Below are positions 42,854 to 51,612 of a DNA stretch of 64,000 nt, piece by piece. Both the position numbers and the translations under genes were made by a program. The notes under the pieces are model-generated. The model was not told the DNA's origin, searched no databases, and saw only the letters and a program-made list of their open reading frames with translations. Origin of the DNA: Betaproteobacteria bacterium (lineage in GTDB: Bacteria; Pseudomonadota; Gammaproteobacteria; Burkholderiales; Rhodocyclaceae); NCBI GenBank assembly GCA_016720065.1, contig JADJXY010000002.1, positions 2,369,001 to 2,433,000 of the forward strand. The letters run 5' to 3'. Position 1 is the first letter of the stretch; the number at the start of each line of letters is the position of its first letter.

Positions 42854-43738
42854 TCATGCGTCCTCCTTCTCGATCTCGTCCTCAATCTCCTTGGAAACCT
42901 CGTTCGGTCCCTTGGTGACGTAGTGGAACAGGCTGCCCAGGGCGACGCCGGCCAGGGCCAGGGTGGCGAGGGGCTTGGCGGCGCCCTTCCACAGGGCCAC
43001 CAGCGGGCTGATCGACGGATTGGCCGGCAGGCCGGCGTAGAGCCCGGGCTGGTCGGCGTGGTGCAGGACGTACATGACGTGGGTGCCGCCGACGCCTTCC
43101 GGGTCGTAGAGCCCGGCCTTGTCGAAGCCCCGTTCCTTCAAGTCCGTGACCCGCTTGGCGGCGTAGTCCGTCATGTCCTCCTTGCTGCCAAAGTGGATGG
43201 CACCCGTCGGGCAGGCCTTGGCACAGGCCGGGGCCTGGTTCACCGCCACCCGGTCGGAGCACAGGGTGCACTTGTAGGCCTTGCTGTCCTTCTTGGAAAT
43301 GCGGGGGACGTTGAAGGGGCAGCCCGTCACGCAGTAGCCGCAGCCGATGCAGTTTTCCTGATGGAAATCGACGATGCCGTTGGCGTATTGAATGATGGCG
43401 CCGGGGGCCGGGCAGGCCTTGAGGCAGCCGGGGTCGGAACAGTGCATGCAGCCGTCCTTGCGGATGAGCCACTCCAGCTTGCCGTTCTGTTCCACTTCCG
43501 AAAAGCGCATCACCGTCCACGAGTTTTCCGTGAGGTCCATCGGATTGTCGTAGACGCCGTGGCAGTGGCCGACCTCGTCGCGCACGTCGTTCCACTCCAT
43601 GCACGCCACCTGGCAAGCCTTGCACCCGATACAGGCGGAAACGTCGATGAGCTTGGCGACTTCCACCGTCTGCCGGGCCTGGGGCGCCGGCGTGGTGGTG
43701 GCGGAGCGCTGTTTGATGTCTAGGGATTGCAGTGCCAT
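42854..43738 (-). CDS. fdnH: Formate dehydrogenase iron-sulfur subunit (beta)
   Basis: A 294-residue ferredoxin-like subunit with four [4Fe-4S] cysteine groups (CIGCKACQVACMEW, CMHCSDPGCLKACP, CIGCGYCVTGCPF, CTLCSDR/CAKACPTG). A C-terminal single helix (..PLATLALAGVALGSLFHYVT..) holds it to the membrane. It passes electrons from FdnG to FdnI. It lies 97 nt downstream of fdnG, with a palindromic repeat in the spacer. Confidence 0.96.
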   Translation of the reverse strand: MALQSLDIKQRSATTTPAPQARQTVEVAKLIDVSACIGCKACQVACMEWNDVRDEVGHCHGVYDNPMDLTENSWTVMRFSEVEQNGKLEWLIRKDGCMHCSDPGCLKACPAPGAIIQYANGIVDFHQENCIGCGYCVTGCPFNVPRISKKDSKAYKCTLCSDRVAVNQAPACAKACPTGAIHFGSKEDMTDYAAKRVTDLKERGFDKAGLYDPEGVGGTHVMYVLHHADQPGLYAGLPANPSISPLVALWKGAAKPLATLALAGVALGSLFHYVTKGPNEVSKEIEDEIEKEDA

Positions 43739-43744
43739 GTCACG

Positions 43745-43815
43745 CCTCCTGATGAGCCGCCTCGAAGGGGGCGTGCCCTCCTCGGGGGGTGACGAACGCA
43801 GTGAGTCTGGGGGTC
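43745..43815. repeat. Palindromic intergenic repeat in the fdnG-fdnH spacer
   Basis: A copy of the operon-spacer family: GAGCCGCCTCGAAGGGGGCG, then CTCGGGGGGTGACGAACGCAGTGAG, then GGGGGTC. It is comparable to 30866-31000 and 54069-54145. It lies between a start codon and the previous stop. Confidence 0.6.
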
Positions 43816-43835
43816 GTGTCCATTCCAGTTCTCCT

Positions 43836-46800
43836 TTACGCCTTCTCGATGTTGACCAGGAACGCCTTGTACTCCGGCGTCTGCACGTTGGCGTCGCCCA
43901 CGAAGGGCGTCAGGGTGTTGGTGATGAAGCCCGGCTTGGTCGCCCCCTTGAACCCGTAGTGGATGGGGATGCCGACGGTGTGCACCTTCCTGCCCTCCAC
44001 CTCCAGGGCCTTGATGCGCTTGGTCACCACCGCCACCGCCTTGATGAAGCCCCGGTTGGAGCGCACCTTGACCCTGTCGCCGGCCGCAATGCCCTTCTCC
44101 TTGGCCAGCTCCTCGCCGATTTCCACGAACTGCTCCGGCTGCATGATGGCGTTGATCAGGCTCTGCTTGGTCCAGTAGTGGAAGTGTTCGGTCAGCCGGT
44201 AGGTGGTCGCCACGTAGGGAAAGTCCTTGGCCTTGCCGAAGGCCTCCATGTCGCCCTTGTACACCCGGGCGGCCGGATTGCTCGTGGCCTTGGGGTTCTT
44301 CGGGTGCAGGGGGTTGGCTTCCAGCGGCGTCTCGAAGGGCTCGTAATGCTCGGGGAAGGGACCCTCCGCCATCAGCTCGCGGCTGAACAGGCGGCCGACA
44401 CCCTCCGGGTTCATGATGAAGGGCATCACGTTCTCTTCCGGCTTGGCATCCGGGCGCATGTCGGGCACGTCGTTGCCGGCCCACTTGTCGCCCGCCCACT
44501 TGAGCACCGTGCGCTTCGGATCCCAAGGCTTGCCGGCGAGGTCCGCCGAGGCGCGGTTGTAGAGGATGCGCCGGTTAACCGGCCAGGAAAATCCCCAGTT
44601 GAGGGTCTGGCCCAGGCCCGAGGGATCGGCGTTGTCGCGGCGGGCCGAATTGTTGCCGGCCTGGGACCAGACGCCACAATAGATCCAGTTGCCGCAGGTG
44701 GTGGAACCGTCGTCCCGCAGGTGGGCGAAGGTGCCCAACTGGTCGCCGGCCTTGGCCAGCACCTTGGTGGGATCCTTGGGATCGAGGACGTCGGCGAGGG
44801 CCTTGCCGTTGATCTCCCGCAACAACTCTTCCGGCGAGGGTTTCGTCGGCTGGGCATAGGCCCAGGTGAGCTTCTGGATGGGGTCGGGGAAGGCCCCGCC
44901 GTCCTTGGCGTACATTTCCTTGAGCTTCAGGAAGAGGTTCGCCATGATCTCGGTGTCGTCCTTCGAGTCGCCGGGGGCATCCGCCGCCTTCCAGCGCCAT
45001 TGGATGACGCGGCCGGAGTTGGTGAAAGTGCCGGCGGTTTCGGCGAACAGCGAGGTCGGCAGGCGGAAGACTTCCGTCGCGATCTTGCCCGGGTCCACCT
45101 CGTTGAACTCGCCGTGGGGCTTCCAGAATTCAGAGGTATCGGTGGCCAGCGGGTCCATGATGACCAGGTACTTCAGCTTGGCCAGGGCGTCGCCGACCTT
45201 CTTCTTGTTGGGTACCGAAGCCAGGGGGTTGAAGCCCTGACAGAAGAAGCCGTTGATCTTGCCCTCGAACATGGCATTGAAGATCGACAGGGTGTCCGAA
45301 GCCCCCGCCAGCTTGGGCAGGTAGCTGTAGGCGAAGTCGGTCTCCTTGGTCGCCGCGTCGCCCCACCAGGCCTTCTGCAGGCTGACGAACCACTTGGGGA
45401 AGTTCTGGGGGAAGTTCATCTGCCCCGGACGCAGGGGCTTGGGCGTGCGCTTTTCCAGGAAGGTGACCAGATCCTTGTCGGCATCCAGCGGCGCTCCCAG
45501 GTAGCCCGGCAAGTTCTGGGCGTAGAGGGCGAAGTCGGTGATGCCCTGGACGTTGGCATGGCCGCGCAGGGCGTTGATGCCGCCCCCCGCCATGCCCATG
45601 TTGCCCAGCAGCAGCTGGATGATGGCCATGCAGCGGATGTTCTGGGAACCGACGGAATGCTCGGTCCAGCCCAGGGCGTAGAGGTTGGTCATCGTCCTGT
45701 TGGGCGCCGCCGTCTCCGCGATGTACTCGCAGACCTTGAGGAAGGCGTCCTTGGGCGTGCCGGTGATCTTGCTGACCACATCCGGCGTATAGCGGGCGTA
45801 GTGGGCCTTCATCAACTGGAAGACGCACTGCGGATCCTGCAGGGTGTCGTCCACCTTGGCAAAGCCGTCGTCGCCCAACTGGTACTTCCAGGTGTCCTTG
45901 CCGTAGCTGCGCTTCTCCTCGTTGTAGCCGGAGAAGATGCCGTCCTCGAACTTGAAGGCCCCATCCACGAGGAAGGCCGCGTTGGTGTAGGCCTTGACGT
46001 AGTCGTGGTGGATCTTGTCGTTGGCCAGCAGGTAATTGATGACGCCGCCCAGGAAGGCGATGTCGGTGCCGGCGCGGATCGGCGCGTAATAATCGGCGAC
46101 GGCGGCCGTGCGGTTGAAGCGCGGATCGACGACGACGAGTTTGGCCTTGCGGTTCTTCTTCGCCTCGATCACCCACTTGAAGCCGCAGGGGTGCGCTTCG
46201 GCCGGGTTGCCGCCCATGACGAAGACGAGATCGGCATTCTTGATGTCAACCCAGTGGTTGGTCATCGCGCCACGCCCAAAACTCGGAGCCAGACTGGCCA
46301 CCGTGGGAGCGTGTCAAATGCGCGCCTGGGTATCGAGGGAGGTAATGCCGAGGGCGCGCAGCGTCTTGACCGTCAGGTAGCCCACCTCGTTCTGGGCCGC
46401 CGAAGAGGCCAGGAAGCCGGTGGTGGTCCAGCGGTTGACGGTGACGCCGTCGGCGTTCTGGGCCATGAAATTGGCGTCCCGGTCGGCCTTCATATGCTTG
46501 GCGATGCGATCGAAAGCGTCCGACCAGGAAATCTTCTTCCACTCGGCCGTGCCCGCCTCGCGCACTTCCGGCCACTTGAGGCGGTTGGCGCTGTGGATCA
46601 TGTCCTTCAAGCCGGCGCCCTTGGGACAGAGCGTGCCGCGATTGACCGGATTGTCCGGGTCGCCCTCGATGTGGATGATCGTCGACTGGGCGTTCTTGGA
46701 CTTGTCGCCGGTGGTGTAGATGAGGACGCCGCAGGACACCGAGCAGTACGGACAGGTGTTCCGTGTCTCGGTGGCGCGGGCCAGCTTGAAAGTCCGTACT

Positions 46801-46901
46801 TCCGCCAGGGCAGCGGTCGGCGAGAAGCCCATCATGGCGATGGACGACCCACCCAGCCCGGCGGCGCAGACTCTGAAGAACTGTCGCCGTGTAACGTTCA
46901 T
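43836..46901 (-). CDS. fdnG: Formate dehydrogenase-N alpha subunit, selenoprotein (UGA = Sec196)
   Basis: A 1021-residue molybdenum (bis-MGD) enzyme that oxidises formate to CO2 in the periplasm. It has a Tat signal (MNVTRRQFFRVC) and a [4Fe-4S] motif CPYCSVSCGV..TLCPKG. The catalytic residue is encoded by an in-frame UGA at 46314-46316, codon 196, in the context ARI-U-HAPTVAS, the same residue number as Sec196 of E. coli FdnG. The frame is otherwise open on both sides of the UGA. A SECIS-like hairpin follows it directly. A naive translator would split it into two genes (46317-46901 and 43836-46301). It heads the fdnGHI set. Confidence 0.97.
46271..46313 (-). promoter_or_regulatory. Bacterial SECIS element of fdnG
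   Basis: Immediately after the UGA the mRNA can form an outer stem CACGC/GCGUG and an inner CGG/CCG stem. A U-U mismatch follows, and the apical loop is AGUCU closed by CC/GG. The E. coli fdnG and fdhF elements have a GGUCU loop at the same distance. SelB winged-helix domain 4 would bind it. Pairing was done by hand, not folded by program. Confidence 0.8.
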
Positions 46902-47034
46902 GTTGACTTGTCTCCTCCAGGGCGCGGGTTGCGCACTCGTAAGACTAGACAAGTGGAGCGAGGTTCGCCACCAGGACGCTGTTTCCCAAGGGCTTACCCA
47001 GGGGTCGCCGCGGGGCTGATGCGGCCCTCGAGGG

Positions 47035-48588
47035 CTACCCCAGGGCACGCCGCAACAGAGCGCTGGCCCCGTCCACGAGCATCGACAGCAGAAGCATGGC
47101 GGCGATGACGGTGGCGGCCTGGGCGTGGTGAAAAAGAGACAGCTCGACGTAAAGCAATTGCCCCAGGCCGCCGGCACCCACGAAGCCGAGAATGGCGGCC
47201 ATGCGCAGGTTCATTTCCCAGCGGTAAAGGGTATAGGCGAGCATCTGCGGCAGGGCGGCAGGCAGAGTTCCGTAGAGAAACGCCAGCACGCCGCCGGCGC
47301 CTGCCCCCTGGAGCGCCGCCCGAGGCCGTGGCGAGGCGTTCTGGAGTGCTTCCGCATAGAGGCGGCCGAGAACTCCGGTGGTATGCAGGGCCAGCGCCAG
47401 GGCTCCGGCAAAGGGACCCAGGCCCGCCGCCAGGACGGTGAGTGTTGCCCACACCAGTTCCGGCACCGAGCGCAGGGCATTGAGGACCAGGGACCAGGGC
47501 AAGCGCCAGCGGGGCAACGCCAGGAGCAGCCCGCCAAGCGCCGCCAACAGGGTGCCGACCGTGGCGATCGCCAGGGTTTCCCAGGTGCCCCGGGCAACCC
47601 GGGCCAGCCAGTCGGCGGACAGGTCGGGCGGGAAGAATTCGGAGACGAATCCCGCGATGGATGCAGCGGCCTCCCGGGTGAGCAGGGCCCCGAACGGGAG
47701 GTCGAGATAGCGGGTGCTTTCCACCACGGCAAGGCCCGCGGCGACTGCGAGGATGAAAGCGGAAGGTCCGAAGGGAGAGCGGCGCGCCGGGGGGGGGCGG
47801 TCGAGCCGCCGTCGCAGTACGGCGGACAGTTGGTCGGCGGCAAACACCAGGGCGACGAAGACCAGCAGGATGCTCGCCGCTTCGCCCCCGTTGAGCATCT
47901 TCATGGCCTGATCCATGAGCTGGCCCAGGCCGCCGGCGCCGACGAAGCCCATCACCACGGAGGCCCGGATGGCACACTCCCAGCGATAGACCGTATAGGA
48001 GAGCAGTTCCCCGGCGGCCTGGGGCAGCACTCCATAGAGGATGGCCGCCGTGCGGCGGGAACCGCTGCGGCGCAAAGCCTCGGCGGGCCGCGGGTCGCTG
48101 GACTCGAGAATCTCGGCATAGACCTTGGCCAGCATGCCGCCATAGGTGAGCCCCAGGGCGAGCACCCCGGCGGCCGGACCGAGGCCGAAGACCCGCACGA
48201 AAACCAGGGCCCAGACCAATTCCGGAATGCCCCGCAGGACGACGAGCAGGGCCCGCGCCACGGGGTTGAGGCTGACCCGCTCCCGGGCGGCACCGCTGGC
48301 CCAGCTCGCCAGGGGGACCGCGAGGAGCAGGGCCAGGGCCATCCCTGCCGTGGCGATGGCCAGGGTTTCCAGGGTCGCCCGCCCCAGGAGAGCGAGAAAT
48401 TCCGCATCGCTGGCGAGGGGCAGGAAACCCGCCAGGAATGTTCCGATCACCCGCAGATTGGCGCCATCGAAGAGCACCACCGGATCGACCTCGGCGGACC
48501 GAAACAGCGGCCACAGCACGGCCACCGCAGCGAGGACGGCACCCAGACGAATGCAGGCCGCGGGGTCGCGGTGGGCTGGCGCAATCAT
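47035..48588 (-). CDS. PhnE-type ABC permease, two permease domains fused
   Basis: A 517-residue inner-membrane protein made of two copies of the PhnE-like permease (about 10-255 and 270-515). Each has the EAA-loop-like motif (first copy VMGFVGAGGLGQLMD; second ILGFVGAGGLGQLLY). The ATG at 48588 is used; the frame extends upstream but loses similarity. It is 1 kb from its likely partners, the PhnD and PhnC-like genes, with a phasin gene between them on the other strand. The substrate is unknown; phosphonate, phosphite or an oxyanion such as selenite are possible. Context beside sel genes and a selenoenzyme favours selenium, as inference. Confidence 0.85.
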   Translation of the reverse strand: MIAPAHRDPAACIRLGAVLAAVAVLWPLFRSAEVDPVVLFDGANLRVIGTFLAGFLPLASDAEFLALLGRATLETLAIATAGMALALLLAVPLASWASGAARERVSLNPVARALLVVLRGIPELVWALVFVRVFGLGPAAGVLALGLTYGGMLAKVYAEILESSDPRPAEALRRSGSRRTAAILYGVLPQAAGELLSYTVYRWECAIRASVVMGFVGAGGLGQLMDQAMKMLNGGEAASILLVFVALVFAADQLSAVLRRRLDRPPPARRSPFGPSAFILAVAAGLAVVESTRYLDLPFGALLTREAAASIAGFVSEFFPPDLSADWLARVARGTWETLAIATVGTLLAALGGLLLALPRWRLPWSLVLNALRSVPELVWATLTVLAAGLGPFAGALALALHTTGVLGRLYAEALQNASPRPRAALQGAGAGGVLAFLYGTLPAALPQMLAYTLYRWEMNLRMAAILGFVGAGGLGQLLYVELSLFHHAQAATVIAAMLLLSMLVDGASALLRRALG

Positions 48589-48882
48589 CCTGGAAACCTC
48601 GGCGGACCACTTGTCGATGCCCGGGAGGCCGTGGGGCACCGTGGCGCAGAAGTTGCCCGCGCGGGTAAATGGGGATGCGCAGCCACAGGCATGGCGCCCC
48701 GGAACGCGACAACGCAAGTAGAATGGCGCCATCTGTGGCCGGGCGGCAGGAAATCGCGGGGCAGCCCGCAGGGGATCGCCAGGTCGCAGGGCATGTCGGG
48801 AGGATCGCTTTTTTTTGCCGCAGCCCCTCGTCGAAAGAGGGCGCGGTTTTCCGTCGCTTCATTTCGCAAAGGAGATCTATTC

Positions 48883-49452
48883 GTGGCAATCAATCCGAAG
48901 GAACTATCCGCATCCAATCTGGCTGCCCTCGACGCCCTCTTGTCGGTCGCCAACGCTGCGCTCGAAACCGTCGAGCGCATCGCCACCCTCAACATGAACA
49001 CCGTGCGCAGCTCCCTCAAGAACTCCGCCCAGGGCACCAAGAAGGTTCTCGCCGCCAAGACGCCCCAGGAAGCAGCCGAGGCGCAGTCAGCCATGGTGCA
49101 GCCCGCCATCGACAGCGCCGTGGCCTATACCCAGGCCCTGCAACAGGTTTCTGAAGAAGCGCGGAACGAACTGGCCAAGGTGGTCGAGGCCCAGTTCAGC
49201 GCCTTCCAGAAATCCGCCGGGCGACTGCTGGAGCAGGCCACCAAGGGGGCTCCCGCGGGTTCCGAGGCCTTCGTCAGCGCCATGCAGGATGCCCTGAGCA
49301 AGGCCAATTCGGCCTACGACCAGGTCACCGCCATGACCCGGCAACTCGCCGAGGCCGGTCAGGCAACGGCCGTTGCGGTGAGCAAGGCCGCGAAAGCCCC
49401 GGCCAAGGCGCCGGCCAAGACCGCCGCCAAAAAGGCCCCGGCCAAGAAATAA
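48883..49452 (+). CDS. phaP: Phasin (polyhydroxyalkanoate granule protein)
   Basis: A 189-residue helical protein that coats PHA granules. Phasin_2-like stretches (..SNLAALDALLSVANAALETVERIATLNMNTVR.., ..SAVAYTQALQQVSEEARNELAKVVE..) are followed by a lysine/alanine/proline-rich tail (..KAPAKAPAKTAAKKAPAKK), like the histone-H1-like tails of PhaF-type phasins that can bind DNA. The GTG start at 48883 has AAAGGAGA 8 nt upstream. A strong intrinsic terminator follows. It is an isolated unit set in the ABC-transporter region. Confidence 0.9.
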   Translation: MAINPKELSASNLAALDALLSVANAALETVERIATLNMNTVRSSLKNSAQGTKKVLAAKTPQEAAEAQSAMVQPAIDSAVAYTQALQQVSEEARNELAKVVEAQFSAFQKSAGRLLEQATKGAPAGSEAFVSAMQDALSKANSAYDQVTAMTRQLAEAGQATAVAVSKAAKAPAKAPAKTAAKKAPAKK

Positions 49453-49474
49453 GCCTGCCGCCCCCCCACATCCT

Positions 49475-49503
49475 GGCTCTGCCCCTGGCAGGGCCATTTT
49501 TTT
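49475..49503 (+). terminator. Intrinsic terminator of the phasin gene
   Basis: GGCTCTGCC (49475-49483) pairs with GGCAGGGCC (49487-49495), 9 bp with one G-U pair and a CCT loop. It is followed by A and a run of seven Ts. It lies 22 nt after the phasin stop. Confidence 0.88.
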
Positions 49504-49609
49504 GCGTATTGACGCACTCTTGCGCTGCCATCGCGCAAGAATGCGGCCGGGGAGCAGGAGGGTACGCAGGGCGGCGCGTTTCGGCATGAGGCGTGACGAT
49601 CCCGGCCCG

Positions 49610-50437
49610 TCAGCAGCACGCCGCCCGGCGCGCTTCCTCCGTGGCTTCCGCACGCAGATCCGCGGGCCGTTCGCCGGCCAGGGTGGGCAGGATTTCTCCC
49701 TCGCAGGCATAGAGTTCGTGCAGATGCGCTTCGCTCACTTCGGCCACCGGCAGGTCGAAGGCGACCCTCCCCCCCTTGACCCCGACGATGCGGGCAAAGG
49801 ACGCCAAGGCGAGATCCACGGCGTGCAGGCTGGCCACCAGGGTGGCGCCGCGGGCCCGGGCCTCGGCGCAGAGCAGGCGCACCGTGGCCGTGGCCAAGGC
49901 CGGGTCCAGGGCGGAGACCGGTTCGTCGGCGAGGATGAGCTCCGGCTCCTGGTACAACACCCGAGCCACGCCGACCCGCTGAAGTTGTCCACCGGAAAGG
50001 CGGTCGCAACGTTCGAACAGTTTGTCTGTCAGGTCGAGGCGTTCGAGGACCGCGCGGACACCGGCCACATCCAGGGGATAGAGCAGCGAGGCCAGGCTCT
50101 TCCACAGGGGCCAACGGCCCAGGCGTCCGGCCAGGACAGCAGTGACCACCCGTTGCCGCCCGGGGATGGGGGGGGCCTGATGCACGGTACCGATGCGGCT
50201 GCGCAGGTGGCGCAGCTCACCGGCGGCCAGCCCCGCCGCCCTTCGGCCCAGAATGATCGCCTCGCCCGCCGTCGGCACCAGGGCACTGCCCACGAGCGAC
50301 AGCAGGGTGGTCTTGCCGGCGCCCGAGGGGCCGACAAGGGCGATCTGCTCGCCCTGTCGCGCTGCCAGCCCCACGTCCTGGAGGGCCTTGGCGCCCTTGC
50401 CGTAGGCCAGGTCGACCCCGGCCAGCGCAAAGCTCAC
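49610..50437 (-). CDS. PhnC-type ABC transporter ATP-binding protein
   Basis: A 275-residue cytoplasmic ATPase. It has Walker A GPSGAGKTTLLS near residue 37, the signature LSGGQLQRVGVARVL near 147, and Walker B ELILADEPVSALDP near 165. The C-terminus ends in a Cys pair (AACC). The GTG start overlaps the stop of the PhnD-like gene (GTGA). The fused permease gene 1 kb downstream would complete the transporter. Confidence 0.88.
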   Translation of the reverse strand: MSFALAGVDLAYGKGAKALQDVGLAARQGEQIALVGPSGAGKTTLLSLVGSALVPTAGEAIILGRRAAGLAAGELRHLRSRIGTVHQAPPIPGRQRVVTAVLAGRLGRWPLWKSLASLLYPLDVAGVRAVLERLDLTDKLFERCDRLSGGQLQRVGVARVLYQEPELILADEPVSALDPALATATVRLLCAEARARGATLVASLHAVDLALASFARIVGVKGGRVAFDLPVAEVSEAHLHELYACEGEILPTLAGERPADLRAEATEEARRAACC

Positions 50438-51309
50438 TTGAGGAGACCCGCGGCCTGGGCGGCCTTCTCGATTCCCGCGTAGTTTTCCTTGCGGGTCGGG
50501 ATAAAGCGCGAAGCCCGTTGCAGGGCCATGATTTCCTTGTGCTCGGGATTGGCCGGGTCCAGCTTCAGGAAGGCGTCGGCGATCTTGTTGACCAGGGCCG
50601 TATCGAGGTCACCGCGCACCGTCCAGTTGTAGTCGAAGTACGCCGGCGTGGTGGCGAACACGCGGACCTTGTCCGGATCGACCTTTTTCTGCTCCACCAG
50701 TTTGTCCCACACCGACGCATTGAGCACCCCCGCCTCGGCCTTGCCCGCGGCGACGAAGGCCACGGTCGCGTCGTGGGCGCCGGAAAAGGCGATGGTCTTG
50801 AAATCCTTGTCGGGATTGAGACCAGCCTCCTGCAGGAAATAACGCGGCATGAGATGGCCCGAAGTCGAGGATGGCGATCCGAAGGCGAAGCTGCGCCCCT
50901 TCAGGTCGGCCAGGGACTTGATAGCCGGATCGGCGGTGATGAAGCGCGAAGTGAAGCGGGCATCCTCCTCCCGCTGCACCAGAGGAACGGCGGTTCCGTT
51001 GGTGCGTATCCTGGCCTGTACGTAGGTGAACCCCCCCAGCCAGGCGAGGTCGATCTTGCGGGTGGCGAGGGACTCAACCACCGCCGCGTAATCGGAGACC
51101 GGCGTGAACACGACCTTCATGCCGGTCTGGGCTTCCAGATAGCGGCCCAGGGGGGCGAATTTTCTTTGCAACTCGGTAGGGGCCTCGTCAGGAATGGCCG
51201 AAACCCGCAGCACGTCTTCAGCCAAAGCCGGGAGGGAAGCGAGGGAGAGCAGGCCGGCAAGCACCGCCGCCCCCTTGAGCGCCAGACGGCGCAGGATGGA
51301 CAGGTTCAT
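50434..51309 (-). CDS. PhnD/SsuA-like periplasmic binding protein
   Basis: A 291-residue binding protein with a Sec signal peptide (cleavage after ..LASLPALA near residue 30). The PhnD-like fold shows ..AIPDEAPTELQRKFAPLGRYLEAQTGMKV.., ..SYAAVVESLATRKIDLAWLGGFTY.. and ..FAFGSPSSTSGHLMPRYFL... Similar proteins in databases carry names from phosphonate and phosphite to putative selenate binding; these names come from memory. The proximity of selA, selB, tRNA-Sec and a selenoenzyme makes a selenium oxyanion a reasonable guess. The ATG at 51309 has GGAG upstream. Confidence 0.85.
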   Translation of the reverse strand: MNLSILRRLALKGAAVLAGLLSLASLPALAEDVLRVSAIPDEAPTELQRKFAPLGRYLEAQTGMKVVFTPVSDYAAVVESLATRKIDLAWLGGFTYVQARIRTNGTAVPLVQREEDARFTSRFITADPAIKSLADLKGRSFAFGSPSSTSGHLMPRYFLQEAGLNPDKDFKTIAFSGAHDATVAFVAAGKAEAGVLNASVWDKLVEQKKVDPDKVRVFATTPAYFDYNWTVRGDLDTALVNKIADAFLKLDPANPEHKEIMALQRASRFIPTRKENYAGIEKAAQAAGLLK

Positions 51310-51363
51310 AAGGACTCCGAATTGAACGACAACCGCCACCCCGCGGAACTCGAGGCAGCTTAC

Positions 51364-51606
51364 ATGACGCCGTGGCGCCGGATTTCTTGGGGCGGTACGC
51401 AGACCGCAAGGGGAATTATCCATGAAACCTCGCTTGACCAAGGCGCCTTGATGCAGGCGCTACAGGGGTACGAAGCCGGATTGGATTTCCCGGACTCGCT
51501 GCACGCCGCTCTGAGCGCGGGCGAAGTCGCAGTGATCACCTTTGACAAGCGGTTTGCCAGCCGAGCCAAGCACGAAGAGATTGCCCCGCCCGTCGAACTC
51601 GTCTGA
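51364..51606 (+). pseudogene. C-terminal remnant of a PIN-domain (VapC-type) toxin gene
   Basis: The last 55 residues of an open frame read QALQGYEAGLDFPDSLHAALSAGEVAVITFDKRFASRA.., the C-terminal half of a VapC-type PIN domain (the D in FPDSLH and the TFDKRF motif). The N-terminal half with the first catalytic Asp is missing, and the upstream residues are unrelated. No antitoxin gene is adjacent. The frame ends at 51606, next to the hupV stop (51613). It is a dead toxin-antitoxin trace, possibly left by the event that joined the transporter and hydrogenase blocks. Confidence 0.7.
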
Positions 51607-51612
51607 TCCTGG

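Noticed and set aside
46317..46901. fdnG as two genes or a nonsense-mutated pseudogene
   Set aside because: The stop is UGA at codon 196, the known Sec position, followed by a SECIS-like hairpin, and selA, selB and tRNA-Sec are nearby.
43599..47108. Very long open frame (more than 1100 codons) on the plus strand across fdnGH
   Set aside because: It is antisense to clear formate dehydrogenase genes; high GC makes such frames common. The same applies to a frame of more than 1000 codons opposite hemA at 19227-22457.
47035..51309. A firm phosphonate-transport (phnCDE) annotation
   Set aside because: No phosphonate catabolic gene is present, the permease is fused, and context favours selenium; the substrate is left open.
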